Positions 10,431 to 22,680 are shown, numbered from the stretch's first letter. The stretch: 64,000 nucleotides of DNA from Malus domestica (GCF_042453785.1 NC_091677.1:28397501-28461500), one strand, 5' to 3'. Made by a program: numbers and translations. The notes: generated from the sequence alone by a model not told the origin.

Positions 10431-11745
10431 AAGGGGGAAAGAATGTGAAATCCCATTCCTGGATTTCACTATTATAATCTACGTGTTTATATTATTGAGA
10501 TTTTATACTATTTTTCTGTAATTTATACTAATTTATTTGAATTTAGATTTCAATTAAACTAATTACAAAGTTTGAAGTTTTGACAATAATCATAAAAAAA
10601 ATCTGTGAACTTTTCAGGGTCACACTGAATATAATTGGATAGATCTCAGTCCTACGAGCACATAGGCGAAAGCCGTTTGCGAATTGGAATTATAACGGAA
10701 AAGTTACGAGCATTCAAAATCGTTTTTCTTTTATTAAAATTTAATTTATATATTAATTGAATTTCTACCAGGTGGGAATTTGGCCCAATCAGAAATAAGA
10801 CCAAGGCAACGAATTAGAAGGGAGGACTCAGCCCAATTAGAAGTGAGGTAATAAGAACCAATTTGAAGAAAGGAAAGGGGAGGCTAACCATTGGGGGAGG
10901 AGAGAACGGAGAAACGGGAGGGAAAAGAGGAAGGTAGAAAACCAAGGGACTCGGGCGACTTGTTTTCCCCCATCGCGACCCGGTTGCCCGACGAAAATTC
11001 TAGAGGTCTTCAGCCATTTTCTCGGCGAATTTCACCAAACTATCACCCAAAAACTCCCCACCGACCTTCCCTTTCCATATTACACCCAAGATTGTTAGGG
11101 TTTTTGCCCCGTATCGTGAAGAACAGAACCGTGAATTCCGGTGACCCCACGACGATGATCCGCCACTCTGGCAACCCTCACCATCAATGACCACCACCAA
11201 AAGACTCCCCTCAACCTTAGGAACAAAACCTAATTAGTGGTGGAGGCGTTGGAGTGCGTATGGTGGCCGAATCGAAGCACACCCATTTCTAAGGTTTCCG
11301 ACGGTCTAAGGTTGATTTCAAGTGTTTTCCGGCCAAATTGGACGTTGGCCCAAGTATGACAATTGTTCCTCTCATTCATATCTGCATGCTTGTAAAATTT
11401 GGTAATTTTTTAAAATAGTTGAATTTTCCGCCGAGTCTGGGCTGCCAGCCGCCGCGAGGGCCGAGACCCCACTTGCCCTCCCTAGAGTAATTTGGATACC
11501 CTGATTCCATATGTGACGTCCGATTGACGAAATCTCATTGTATGACTATAGTTTTGATAGAGACCGCCACTTGGTCATTATACGAATCGACGATCCAACC
11601 GTTGGATCGTCACCAAACCTTAACACGTTATAGTACGTAATATTTGAGGATCATAGGAACCGACAGATACGGAATCCAACATGTGGATCTTCCCAAATTC
11701 AATTTCTAAGTTTGCAAAACCAAACATTGATACCAACCTAATATC
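10431..11745 (+). mobile_element. Decayed LTR retrotransposon end: polypurine tract and 3' LTR
   Basis: AAGGGGGAAAGAA (10432-10444) is directly followed by TGTGAAATCCCATTCCTGG, a polypurine tract plus the TG start of an LTR. The LTR then runs to at least 11745 and contains the second copy of the 0.4-kb repeat (11348-11745). Its true 3' end is missing, because at about 11749 the sequence changes abruptly to the upstream block of protease A. Between 8756 and 10430 no gag-pol frame is recognisable. A 99-codon frame at 10891-11190 is compositionally biased and judged fortuitous. Confidence 0.6.
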
Positions 11746-11748
11746 TTA

Positions 11749-12871
11749 TCTGCCTTTACACTTGTTCTCAAATTGATATACAAGCACGGATGTCCATAGG
11801 AGCACAAAGATGTAATACATTGCCCAAAACACACGGAGGTGCCTTTTCACATTTTTCACACTTTTACATTCATTATTATGAATTTTTATTTATTCTAAAC
11901 TCCTGGAAACACATTGCCCAAAACACACTGTTCACAAGGGTTTCTAGGATTTTAAAAATCCAAACGACAATGTACCCATCTTCAAAGTGTATAGGATGCG
12001 GGGTCACGAGCATTTGCATATTTCTTCACATTTTTCATACTTGTGATTAATTATTATGAATTTTTTGTATTGTGCTTTGGTATTTTTAATATACTTTGGC
12101 ATTTTGAACGTGCATTGGAACTTTTTAATCTTACTTATTTGAGATTACTATGCCTCTTCTAGTAAAGTATTTTGGTAGTTTAAAATTATCACACTAATCT
12201 TTTCCTATCAGATTAAAATGCGTTACCCGTGGATAAACCTGTTAAGAACTCATCAGTGACTGGTGCCCAATTAGTTAACATTTTAACCCAAACTCATTAT
12301 TGTCATGTCGTTTCAAATCGGGTTATCTAATTGTGTAAGAAATTGTCAAGTCTATTATGGACTCTCTCGAAAGTGAGACTCCAGTTACTCTAACAAAAAA
12401 TTTTGCTTCATTTTTTGGTTTTTTGTAGAAGATTTTAAGCATTTACCAAATAAAATTTCGTTTTTCATATTTCAAATAAATAAAAACTAAACTAAAGAAG
12501 AAATAATGATTATCAAACCATCCTTAACTAAAATAAAAATCCAAGATGGCTGAGGATCCACGAGTACATTTCAGAACACAATGTGAACAAGTATATTACG
12601 CACACAAGGACAAAAGGTAAGCATCAGGTCCCAAATTAAATGAAAGGTCAATTTACTAATAATAATCTTACAGGTCTATATCATCATATTTTCTAAGGCA
12701 CGTACCACGCTGATCATTTTTTGGGGCACTGAAATTGCTATAAACGCCATTCTCTCTACCACCTTGAGTAGTATATAAATCGCAGAGCAAGTCTACCATT
12801 TCAGTATATCTGCTCATCATCATATCCTTTACCAAAATCCAGCTTGCTTCTACTACAATAGCTAGCTACCC
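11749..12871 (+). promoter_or_regulatory. Upstream block of protease A, opening with a scrap of KARI intron 7; TATA-like box at 12772-12780
   Basis: The first about 55 bp (TTCTCAAATTGATATACAAGC...AGATGTAA) resemble 59098-59150 in intron 7 of the intact KARI gene, which marks a duplication junction. The rest is non-coding and nearly identical, over the same 1123-bp length, to 33087-34209 upstream of protease C. TATATAAAT begins at 12772, exactly 100 bp before the ATG; the same spacing holds in all five copies. A CCATTTCAGTATATCTGCTCATCATCATATCC leader region follows. Confidence 0.75.
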
Positions 12872-14015
12872 ATGGAGATCCTAAACCTGCGGCTATGGAA
12901 GTATATGTGCTTCGGCTTGATCCTCATGTTGGGAGCTTGGTCTTCTCAAGCCACTTCTCGCAGTCTGCAAGATGCATCAATGTACGGGAGATACGAGCAA
13001 TGGTTGGCTCGTTATGGCCGCGTATATAATGACGTCGATGAGAAGGAAACTCGTTTCAAGATATTCAAGGAAAATGTGGCATTTATAGAATCTTCTAATA
13101 AGGATGCAAACAAACCTTACAAATTAAGTGTCAATCAATTTGCAGACCTTACAAATGAAGAGTTCAAAGCCTCAAGAAATGGATTCAAGGGCCATGAATG
13201 TTCCACGAAGACGACTTCTTTCAAATATAAAAATGTGACTGCTGCTTTGCCAGCAACAATGGACTGGAGAACGAAAGGAGCTGTAACCCCCGTTAAGGAC
13301 CAAGGCCAATGTGGTAAGTACATAAACGTCTAGCTTCCTGCCATTAATTTAGAGAGACACCATATATATTCATCTTTAATATATTCCTAATCTAACTACT
13401 TTTGATTCCAATCGAAATACAGGATGTTGTTGGGCTTTTTCAGCAGTTGCCGCCACCGAAGGTGTTACACAGCTTACAACTGGTAGATTGATCTCTTTGT
13501 CTGAGCAAGAGCTCGTTGATTGTGACACCGCTGGTGAAGACCAAGGTTGTGAGGGTGGCTTAATGGACGATGCGTTTCAGTTCATCCAACAAAATCACGG
13601 TATTAGCACAGAAACTAATTACCCCTACAACGGTGTTGATGGTACATGTAACACCAAGAAGGAAGCCATCATTGCAGCCAAGATAACTGGCTTTGAGGAT
13701 GTGCCGGCAAATAGTGAAAAGGCCCTTCTAACCGCTGTTGCTCATCAACCTGTTTCCGTTGCCATTGATGCTAGCGGTTCCGACTTCCAATTCTATTCAA
13801 GTGGTGTCTTCACTGGAACTTGTGGAACGAGTCTAGACCATGGTGTTACCGCTGTTGGATATGGCGTGAGTGAGGATGGGACTAAGTATTGGCTAGTGAA
13901 GAACTCATGGGGTGCAGAATGGGGCGAAGCTGGGTACATAAGAATGCAAAGAGATGTTGCTGCAGCTGAAGGACTTTGTGGGATTGCTATGTCTGCCTCT
14001 TACCCCACAGCTTAG
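12872..14015 (+). CDS. Copy A: SAG12-like papain-family cysteine protease (intact)
   Basis: The gene has two exons: 12872-13313 and 13423-14015, with a GTAAGT donor and an ACAG acceptor. The joined frame is 344 aa, close to the 346 aa of Arabidopsis SAG12. In order it has a hydrophobic signal peptide (about residues 1-25), an I29 prodomain with an ERFNIN-like pattern and NQFADLT, then the mature protease from about TMDWR. Catalytic residues are Gln144 (DQGQCG), Cys150 (GCCWAF), His287 (LDHGV) and Asn308 (KNSWG). The six papain-type disulfide cysteines are present. There is no KDEL or granulin tail. By family it is a secretory, vacuole-directed protease made as a zymogen and typical of senescence or nutrient remobilisation; that role is inferred. 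Exon 1 encodes the same protein as copy C. Confidence 0.93.
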
Positions 14016-14335
14016 TTAATTAAATCAATGCCTACTAGCTATATGCCTTGTAGGTAGTCTGATATGTGTCAACCTGTATGTGTAAAATATTTATAAGATA
14101 ATCAAGATAATTGCTGGGCATTTATCATCTAAATTTATTAGACTTGTTTTCTTGGTCATCAGGTGTCCAAGAATTCATGATCACACACTATTAGATTTGA
14201 TATGAAAGATTAAAAACCAAAATCACACATTTATTCTCCATCTTAGTCACCCAATGACCAAAAGAACCTATGGTCCAAGTTTGCATTGGCCTCCCACTAA
14301 TCAAAAGATTTGCAATCAAACGTCGATATATTCAG

Positions 14336-15300
14336 GCAGCTATTGGGCTTTTGTAGCAGCGAGAGCCGTTGAAGGAATTTCTCGGCTTACAAATGGTCAA
14401 TTAAACTTTGTCCGAGCAACAAGTGGTTGATTGTGATACCCGCGGTGAAGACCTAGGTTGTGGTGGTGGCTACCTTGACGGCGCCTTTGAGTTCATCAAT
14501 ACTGTGTGATTAGCTCCGCAAGGACCGCAACGCCGGTGTCAAACGCTACATGGAGCACCGAAGGCCCTCATACAGCCAATATAACTGGCTAAGAAGACGT
14601 GCCGATAAGCAATGAGAAGGCCCTGTAAGACGCATGTTGAGTTGTCAATTATTATGAATCAAATTACTTAAAAGGCAAATAACTTGATCTTCAAGATATT
14701 TGACTTTTAACGTAATTCAATATTGGTTAGTAAGAATCATGGAACCAAAATATATTAGTTGACTAATTGAAACCCTAATTAAGTAAGACATATTGTACAT
14801 TCCTTGGTGGGACACCATTAAGATTAAATGGTGATTTGGTGTATTCCTCCAATTACTGTAACAGGCGAGATTGGAGGAACCCTAACCACTATAATAAGGG
14901 TGTTCATGCTTTCACAACGCACACATTCGATTCCGAACAAACCCTATTATTGATGGAACACTTCTGCTTGTTGAAAGTGGAAGACTCTTTTGTCATCCAC
15001 AAGAGTCATGTTTTCCGTATGCCAAAGATGAGTAAATTGTAATTAATTTATTGTAATTTTGGTTTATCAAATATGTAATCCTAATATCTTGTTGTTTTTC
15101 TTATGATTTCAGAAATTTCTTACATATCCCTCTCAAGGCTTGCTAATCTACCTATTTTTGTTTGCATTGATGTCGGAGGAGAAGATTTCATGTCAGTCAT
15201 ATAAAAGTTGTCATTAAAGGGGTATGTGAACTATCCATCAACCAATGTGTTTCCGCTATTGGTCAATGGAAAAGTGTCGATGGAGAACATTCACTGCAAA
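14336..15300 (+). pseudogene. Protease remnant downstream of A (relic R1), catalytic Cys replaced
   Basis: After an acceptor-like TTCAG, the frame reads GSYWAFVAARAVEG, where functional proteases have GSCWAF. The active-site TGT is TAT here, so Cys is Tyr. It continues with recognisable but broken SEQQVVDCDTRGEDLGCGGGYLDGAFEFI-like sequence up to about 14624. There the text GGCCCTGTAAGAC starts a stretch of about 490 bp that looks like an intron ending at ATTTCAG (15112). A second weak piece (NLPVSV.IDVGGEDF-like) follows. Exon 1 is absent and several stops and frameshifts are present. The recurrent 60-70-codon open frame at 14836-15042 falls in the intron-like part and is not believed. Confidence 0.8.
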
Positions 15301-15369
15301 GTATACCACAAGTGGTGTTTTCTCAATGAAATAAGAACATGTGCAACTCTGGTTCAAGTGGTGTTACCG

Positions 15370-16491
<1,122 letters not shown>

Positions 16492-17300
16492 ATGGAGATC
16501 CTAAACCTGCAGCTATGGAAGTATAAGTGCTTGGGCTTGATCCTCGTGTTGGGAGCTTGGTCTTCTCAAGCCACTTCTCGCAGTCTGCAAGATGCATCAA
16601 TGTACGGGAGATACGAGCAATGGTTGGCTCGTTATGGCCGCGTACATAACGACATCAATGAGAAGGAAACTCGTTTCAAGATATTCAAGGAAAATGTGGC
16701 GTTTATAGAATTTTCTAATAAAGATGCAAACAAACCTTACAAATTAAGTGTCAACCAATTTGCTGACCTTACAAATGAAGAGTTCAAAGCCACAAGAAAT
16801 GGATTCAAGGGCCATGAGTGTTCCACAAAGACTTCTTTCAAATATGAAAATGTGACCGTACCATTACCAGCAACAATGGATTGGAGAAAGAAAGGAGCTG
16901 TAACCCCCGTTAAGGACCAAGGCCAGTGCGGTAAGTACATAAACGTCTTTAGTTTCTTGTCATTAATTTAGAGAGACACTGTATATACATACATACATAC
17001 ATACATATATATATATATATTCATCTTCTATTTTTTCCTTAATCTAACTACTTTTGATTCCAATCAAAATACAGGATGTTGTTGGGCTTTTTCAGCAGTG
17101 GCCGCCACCGAAGGAATTACACAGCTTACAACTGGTAGATTGATCTCTTTGTCTGAGCAAGAGCTCGTTGATTGTGACAACGCTGGTGAAGACCAAGGTT
17201 GTGAGGGTGGCTTAATGGACGATGCGTTTCAGTTCATCCAACAAAATCACGGGATTAGCACAGAAACTAATTATTCCTACAACGGTGTTGATGGTACATG

Positions 17301-17610
17301 CACTGGCGAAGCCACGTGAGGGCGAGGAGTGGCGGTCGCCACTCCCCTCACCGGAAAACTGGACTGGATATCTGGGTCAGCCCCTCCCCTTGCTCGCCGG
17401 AAAACCCATTGGTTCAGTGCTCCCTGCTTCGGTGATGTCTGGTGCGCGCAGCAGACTGAGTGTCTGCGTTTTAATTTTTTTTTTTAAAGTAATTGAAACG
17501 GCACCGTTTCGTAGGTTTCAAAATAAAAAAATATATATTGGGGGGACCCCGTGTCCCCCTTTCACTCTTAATCCCTCTAAGACCTCAGTGCAGGACACGC
17601 CACCTCTTGT

Positions 17611-17645
<35 letters not shown>

Positions 17646-17724
17646 TATATATTGGGGGGACCCCGTGTCCCCCTTTCACTCTTAATCCCTCTAAGACCTC
17701 AGTGCAGGACACGCCACCTCTTGT

Positions 17725-17757
<33 letters not shown>
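17301..17757 (+). repeat. Outer left arm of the macrotransposon, with doubled block and TA microsatellites
   Basis: The first about 310 bp are nearly identical to 20379-20690. After them, a block of about 90 bp beginning ATTGGGGGGACCCCGTGTCC and ending ACGCCACCTCTTGTC is present twice (about 17537-17610 and 17651-17727). Each copy is followed by a (TA)n run. The inner arm carries the block once. The TA runs probably grew after the doubling. Confidence 0.85.
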
Positions 17758-17761
<4 letters not shown>

Positions 17762-18094
17762 TTTTTACATTGAATATATCGAGACAAAATTCAGGACAAA
17801 ATTAAAATGAATATGCAAAATATGAAAAAATATGTGCAGAAATAATTTCCCTCGTGTAAAGGCGAAGATGTAGCAAGGGAAGAGGTAGAAATTGTGCATC
17901 TATGGGTAGAGCACAAAACACTTTCTTTTCGTTTTTTTTTTTTTTTTTTTTTTTTTGAATCACAAAATACTTCTATTACAAGGATATTAATTACAAGTTC
18001 TTTGAGTATTCTTTTCGGATAGAGTATTTTAGTGCTGAATGGCAATTGGGATTATTTCAAGGACATATTATGAATGTTTTGTGTATGCATGCAG

Positions 18095-19602
18095 ATGATT
18101 CAAGGAAAACAGAACACCTGCTCGCACTTGATGGAGCAAAAGAAAGGCTTCAGTTGTTCAAAGCAAATTTATTAGAAGAAGGATCTTTCGACCCTGCAGT
18201 CGATGGATGTGAAGGTGTTTTTCATACAGCATCGCCTGTACAACTTTCAGCCACTGATCCGCAGGTACTTCATCCTTTTACTTACATATATAGTTGAACT
18301 TTGATCAGATTGGAAACCCTATCAAATTACGAGGACCAAGTGTGCTTTCGCCATGAAATTCTTTTTAAGTTTCTAGGTTACCCAATGGTACGGACTCTTT
18401 CTCTCTTTTCAGTATACATATTCTTTATGTAAACACTGAATGATTCTTTCGTTCTGCGTCTCAGACAGAACTAACTGACCCTGCAGTGAAGGGAACACTC
18501 AATGTTCTAAAATCGTGCGTAAAATTTCCTACTGTCAAGAGAGTGATTTTAACATCTTCCATGGCGGCAGTCATGGTGAATGGAAGACCTTTGAACCCTG
18601 ATGTGGTAATTGACGAAACATGGTATTCGGATCAAGCAATTTGTGAGCAGTTGAAGGTACGTTTTGTGTGTTACCATACATACGTATTATTTTCTTCCAA
18701 GTTTTCACCTTTTATTCTTTAATGAATTTGTGAAATTTCAATGTCTAATTATGTGCAGGAATGGTATTTTCTTTCAAAAACTTTAGCTGAGGAGGCTGCT
18801 TGGAAATTTTCCAAAGAAAATGGGATTGACTTGGTTACAATCAATCCATCATATGTGATTGGTCCGCTCCTACAGCCAACTCTTAATCTCTCTGTGGAGA
18901 TGATTCTGAATCTCAAAAATGGTACACTTCCACAACCGGATTATTTCTCTCTTTCTTGGTTAGGGCAGAACATGATTGTTTGTAGATGCTCGCAGGCCGT
19001 TTCCTAGCAAATTAGATGATTCATGTGATGCAAGTTTCAAGTATTTCTTGCGATTCAAGTTTTAAATGTTTCGTTTCTATGCAGATATCCCAAGTATAAT
19101 CAGTTCAAATTATCCATCTAGTGATGTCAGAGATGTTGCCTTTGCTCATGTTCAAGCATTTGAAGTCCCTTCGGCTAGTGGCAGATATTGTTTCGTTGGC
19201 CATGTTACACCCATGTCCAAGGCTCTGAGTATTTTACATGAACTCCATCCCACTTTTTTCCCACCTGAAAAGTAAGTTTTCATTTTCAAAATCCCACAAA
19301 TTTGTATTTTGTTTCTTCAAGTTTATGTGGATCGATCTTCAAAAGATTGCTGTCGATCAAATTCCCAGTTTTCGTATTCATTAAGTACGCCATTGATCAA
19401 AGCTCACCGAATGAGGTAAATTTTTAAGGAATATCTGTTTCGTGCATTGTTTGGCAGATGGGATGATGACAAACCTTGTGAACCAGGCTATCAAATATCA
19501 AAGGAAAAAGCAAAAAGTTTGGGAGTTAATTTTCTTCCATTGGAAGTAAGTCTTAGGGACACTATTGAAAGCCTCAAAGAGAAGGGCTTCCTCAAGCTTT
19601 GA
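18095..19602 (+). pseudogene. Captured exons 2-6 of a cinnamoyl-CoA reductase / phenylacetaldehyde reductase-like gene
   Basis: Five exons with correct GT-AG borders: 18095-18264, 18465-18656, 18759-18921, 19085-19271 and 19458-19602 (stop TGA). Exon phases agree at every join, giving about 285 uninterrupted codons. Family motifs are present: [17 protein letters not shown] at the start, VFHTASPV, the Ser of ILTSSMAAV, the YFLSK catalytic Tyr-Lys pair, [29 protein letters not shown] and SGRYC. These are NADPH-dependent extended short-chain reductases of the CCR/DFR group. Exon 1, with the start codon and the GxxGxxG nucleotide-binding motif, is absent; the sequence begins at an intron-1 acceptor (GCAG, 18091-18094). 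It should therefore not fold a complete Rossmann domain. Lack of any stop or frameshift suggests recent capture. No upstream ATG-containing exon was found in the element. Confidence 0.88.
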
Positions 19603-19784
19603 ATTCAAGTGTTTGTTTCTGCACAATCTCTCAAGAGACGGTGAACATTACATTGTTCATGTTCAGATTTTCTAAATTCATCCGCAATGGCGCACGAATG
19701 TTCAGAAGTTGCTATCAACTCTTGGTGCCTGAATTTAAGAAAGGTTGTTTGAATATGTTTTTTCCTTCTTTATACAAGAGATAT

Positions 19785-19900
19785 TGGGGGAAGGAAGAAT
19801 CGAACTCGGGAGTCGGGACCTTCCAGGGGTGAAAACTCTGTATCAGAGCAACATACCCCTTGTTTGAAGAAGTTTACCAATTGAGCTACGTACCGTTTGG
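19785..19900 (-). repeat. tRNA-derived SINE-like head inside the captured DNA
   Basis: On the minus strand TAGCTCAATTGGTAAAC (19888-19872) matches a Pol III A box. CGAGTTCGATTCTT (19808-19795) matches a B box about 65-80 bp downstream, the spacing found in tRNA-derived SINEs with an enlarged spacer. The tail of the element was not delimited. It is not a real tRNA gene, because no anticodon arm or acceptor pairing is evident. Confidence 0.5.
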
Positions 19901-20378
19901 TTTTATAATAAAAATTATTAGAACCTTTCAATATTTTTTCGGTTATTTCAATAATATATGGCCTGATTGCATATGCATAATTATGATTTAGATTCAGACG
20001 GCAGATTCAGAATTTGAACTTTGGAGATCCTAATGTTGGAGGTCCAAGTTTTTTAGATAGAAATATAGCGCGAAATGCGCAACAAATTTCAGTTTATTCA
20101 TGGAGCACTTAGTGGGCTTGTTGTTGTCAATCAAACCATATTTTGCATATGTCAACAAATATCGACATTTACCAAAGCAATCTCATAAGTACCATCGAGG
20201 GCATTTGTTGAATGTTGTCGACACAACTTGTTGATTGTTACTGTGAATATACCTAACAAGCATTACATCGCACTTGGTTGGCAAAAAGGGAACCTATACC
20301 AAATATTCGGAGGATCTCCATAAGACCTTCACATGCTTCTTTCCCAGCCTTGAGTGGTCTTGAGACCACCTTCGTCCC

Positions 20379-20690
20379 CACTGGCGAAGCCACGTGAGGG
20401 CGAGGAGTGGCGGTCGCCACTCCCCTCACCGGAAAACTGGACTGGATATCTGGGTCAGCCCCTCCCCTTGCTCGCCGGAAAACCCATTGGTTCAGTGCTC
20501 CCTGCTTCGGTGATGTCTGGTGCGCGCAGCAGACTGAGTGTCTGCGTTTTAATTTTTTTTTTTAAAGTAATTGAAACGGCACCGTTTCGTAGGTTTCAAA
20601 ATAAAAAAATATATATTGGGGGGACCCCGTGTCCCCCTTTCACTCTTAATCCCTCTAAGACCTCAGTGCAGGACACGCCACCTTTTGTTT
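20379..20690 (+). repeat. Inner left arm of the macrotransposon (second hAT left end)
   Basis: This arm has the same CACTGGCGAAGCC terminus and following 300 bp as 17301-17610, differing mainly by single bases near its end (CCTTTTGTTTT for CCTCTTGTCTT). It directly adjoins the hAT body that runs to 21579, so it is probably the original left end of the smaller element. Confidence 0.88.
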
Positions 20691-21363
20691 TTCAACCTTT
20701 CTGCTAGAGAGCACAGCAAAGCTACCCCCAAAGTCCCATCAGCAACAAAAAGAAATATTTTTTAATTCGAATTGAATTGTCAACCTTCTTCCAGGCTCCA
20801 GCCACTCTACACTTCTCCAGCAGATGAGCCATCGGCTTCAGCCTTCTAAGGTAGTTTTATTTAATTCTCAAATTTACAATCCTTAACCTTAATTAATTAT
20901 TTAATACACATTTTGTTTGATTGGCATAGAATTTTATGGTAATGCACTAATATGATTATTGATTATTGATCTGATTCTATGATTTTTTTATGTGAAATTA
21001 AAATTTGAATTCTTGATTATTTCATATGATTAGTTGAATTGAATATTTATTTATTGAATAATTTGTATGCTATTGGTATTGCTTAATTGAATTGTTGGTT
21101 GGATTAATTATGATGCATATTAGTATAGTCTACTCTAGGATTAAGAGTGTAAGAATTTTTTTTCCTCTCCATTTTACAGTTACGTAAAGGAACAATATTA
21201 TAAAAAGTAATGCTTAAATCCTCCTTCAAACATTTGAGGTAGTCCTTCTCCTTCAAATATTCAAAGTGGTCCTCCTCCTTCTCCTTCAAATATTCCAAGA
21301 AGTCATCCTTCAAGTATTCCGAGTAGTTCACAACAAAGTGAGGTTACTGAGATAGATGAAATT

Positions 21364-21954
21364 TTGGCTAATCTTCCTGAAGATCATGGACATAGACGTC
21401 GAATGCTTGATTATCTACCTAATTATCGTGAAGCAATTCGTAGACACTATCTCCAAAATGATCATTGTCAACCTAGAGACCACATCATGCCAAAAAGAGT
21501 TAGCAACAAAAGATGTTTTATCATCGGTTGGTTTGATAAGTTTCGCCCCTCCCCCAGTCAATTCCTGGCTTCGCCACTGGGTACATGTAACACCAAGAAG
21601 GAAGCCATCATTGCAGCCAAGATAACTGGCTTTGAGGATGTGCCGGCAAATAGTGAAAAGGCCCTTCTAACCGCTGTTGCTCATCAACCTGTTTCCGTTG
21701 CCATCGATGCTAGCGGTTCCGACTTCCAATTCTATTCAAGGGGTGTCTTCACTGGAACTTGTGGAACGAGTCTAGACCATGGTGTTACCGCTGTTGGATA
21801 TGGCGTGAGTGAGGATGGGACTAAGTATTGGCTAGTGAAGAACTCATGGGGTGCAGAATGGGGCGAAGCTGGGTACATAAGAATGCAAAGAGAAGTTGCT
21901 GCAGCTGAAGGACTTTGTGGGATTGCTATGTCTGCCTCTTACCCCACAGCTTAG
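21364..21954 (+). pseudogene. Chimeric open frame: hAT transposase N-terminus fused to protease B C-terminus
   Basis: A single 196-codon frame starts in the truncated transposase ([20 protein letters not shown], then [12 protein letters not shown]), crosses the right inverted repeat and continues in the correct frame into protease exon 2 from CNTKKEA to the native stop. It contains the protease His (LDHGV) and Asn (KNSWG) but no catalytic Cys, so it cannot be a peptidase. The upstream hAT body also has traces of the Ser/Pro-rich leader, broken by stops. Whether the fusion is expressed is unknown; it may be a chance in-frame join. Confidence 0.75.
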
Positions 21955-22263
21955 TTAATTAAATCAATGCCTACTAGCTATATGCCTTGTAGGGAGTCTG
22001 ATATGTATCAACCTGTATGTGTAAAATACCTGATATGTATCAATGCCTTCTCATCTTAACTTAATACTCGCTCCCTTGATGATCTAGTTTTCAAGAATTC
22101 ATTATCACACTCTTAAATTTATTAAAGATTAAAATTAGAACACCAAAAGACCACACTTGCTCTCCATCTTGGTCACCCGGTGACCGAAGGAACATATGAT
22201 CCAAGTTGGCATTGCCCCCCCCCCGCAACTAATCAAAAGAATTGCTTTCAAACATCCATTCAG

Positions 22264-22680
22264 GCAGCTGTTGGGCTTTTGCAGCAGTGGGAGCCGTTGA
22301 AGGAATTACTCGGGTTATAAATGGTGAATTAAACTTTGTCCGAGCAACAACCGGTTGATTGTGATACCGGCTGAAGACCTAGGTTGTGGCGGTGGCTACC
22401 TTGACGGTCCGTGCTTTTGAGTTCATCAATCAAAACCATGAGATTAGCTCCGCCACACCGGTGGCTAGACGGTACAGGCAACACCCATGCCCATCACACA
22501 ACCAATATAAATGCTTATGAAGGCTTGTTAATCTACCTGTTTCTGTTTACATTGATGTTGGAGGAGAATATTTCACGTCAGTCCTATAAAAGTGGTCGTT
22601 ACAGGGGTATGTGGACTATACATCGACCAATGATTTTCCGCCATTGGTCAAGGGATCAGTGACGATGGACATCTAACATG
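22264..22680 (+). pseudogene. Protease remnant downstream of B (relic R2), catalytic Cys codon retained
   Basis: It begins GSCWAFAAVGAVEGITRV after a CAG acceptor-like end, then degenerates with frameshifts through DCDT.., TNINAYEG and LPVSVYIDVGGEYF-like text. Unlike relics R1, R3 and R4 it keeps the TGT of the active-site Cys. It lacks the intron-like stretch between the TGYE and PVSV segments. Relic R5 shares both features. Confidence 0.78.

Larger units (their letters stand above)
17301..21579 (+). mobile_element. hAT macrotransposon with two left ends and a captured reductase gene
   Basis: The left terminus CACTGGCGAAGCCACGTG at 17301 and the right terminus CTGGCTTCGCCACTG ending at 21579 are flanked by a perfect 8-bp duplication, GGTACATG (17293-17300 and 21580-21587). 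A second copy of the left terminus and about 310 bp of the left arm recur at 20379-20690. Between the two left ends lies about 2.6 kb of non-transposon DNA holding five exons of a reductase gene and a SINE-like element. The right part (20691-21579) is an ordinary internally deleted hAT body related to 1701-4167. The unit thus seems to have moved as one piece using the outer left end. No DNA matching the GGTACATG duplication flanks the inner end at 20379 (TTCGTCCC precedes it). Confidence 0.9.
16492..21954 (+). pseudogene. Copy B: SAG12-like cysteine protease split by a hAT macrotransposon
   Basis: Exon 1 is 16492-16930. Exon 2 starts at 17075, is interrupted after 17300 and resumes at 21588, ending at 21954. 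Removing the 4279-bp element and one 8-bp target copy leaves 226 + 367 = 593 bases of exon 2, the same as every other copy, so the gene was whole when it was hit. The break falls inside codon 223, a Cys equivalent to papain Cys95, which pairs in a disulfide. All catalytic residues are encoded on one side or the other (Cys before, His and Asn after). Exon 1 lacks one Thr codon relative to A (KTSFK for KTTSFK). The transcript cannot give a normal protease unless the whole insert were spliced out. Confidence 0.93.

Noticed and set aside
10891-11190. 99-codon Arg/Pro-rich frame
   Set aside because: Inside a decayed LTR; no relation to known proteins and no supporting splice or promoter signals.
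14836-15042. 68-codon frame recurring at 36152-36352 and 54785-54985
   Set aside because: Recurs only because the unit was duplicated. It lies in the intron-like part of the relic, and the three versions differ by frameshifts.
19795-19888. A tRNA gene on the minus strand
   Set aside because: A and B boxes are present, but the spacing is too long and no cloverleaf or anticodon stem is evident; tRNA-derived SINE is more likely.
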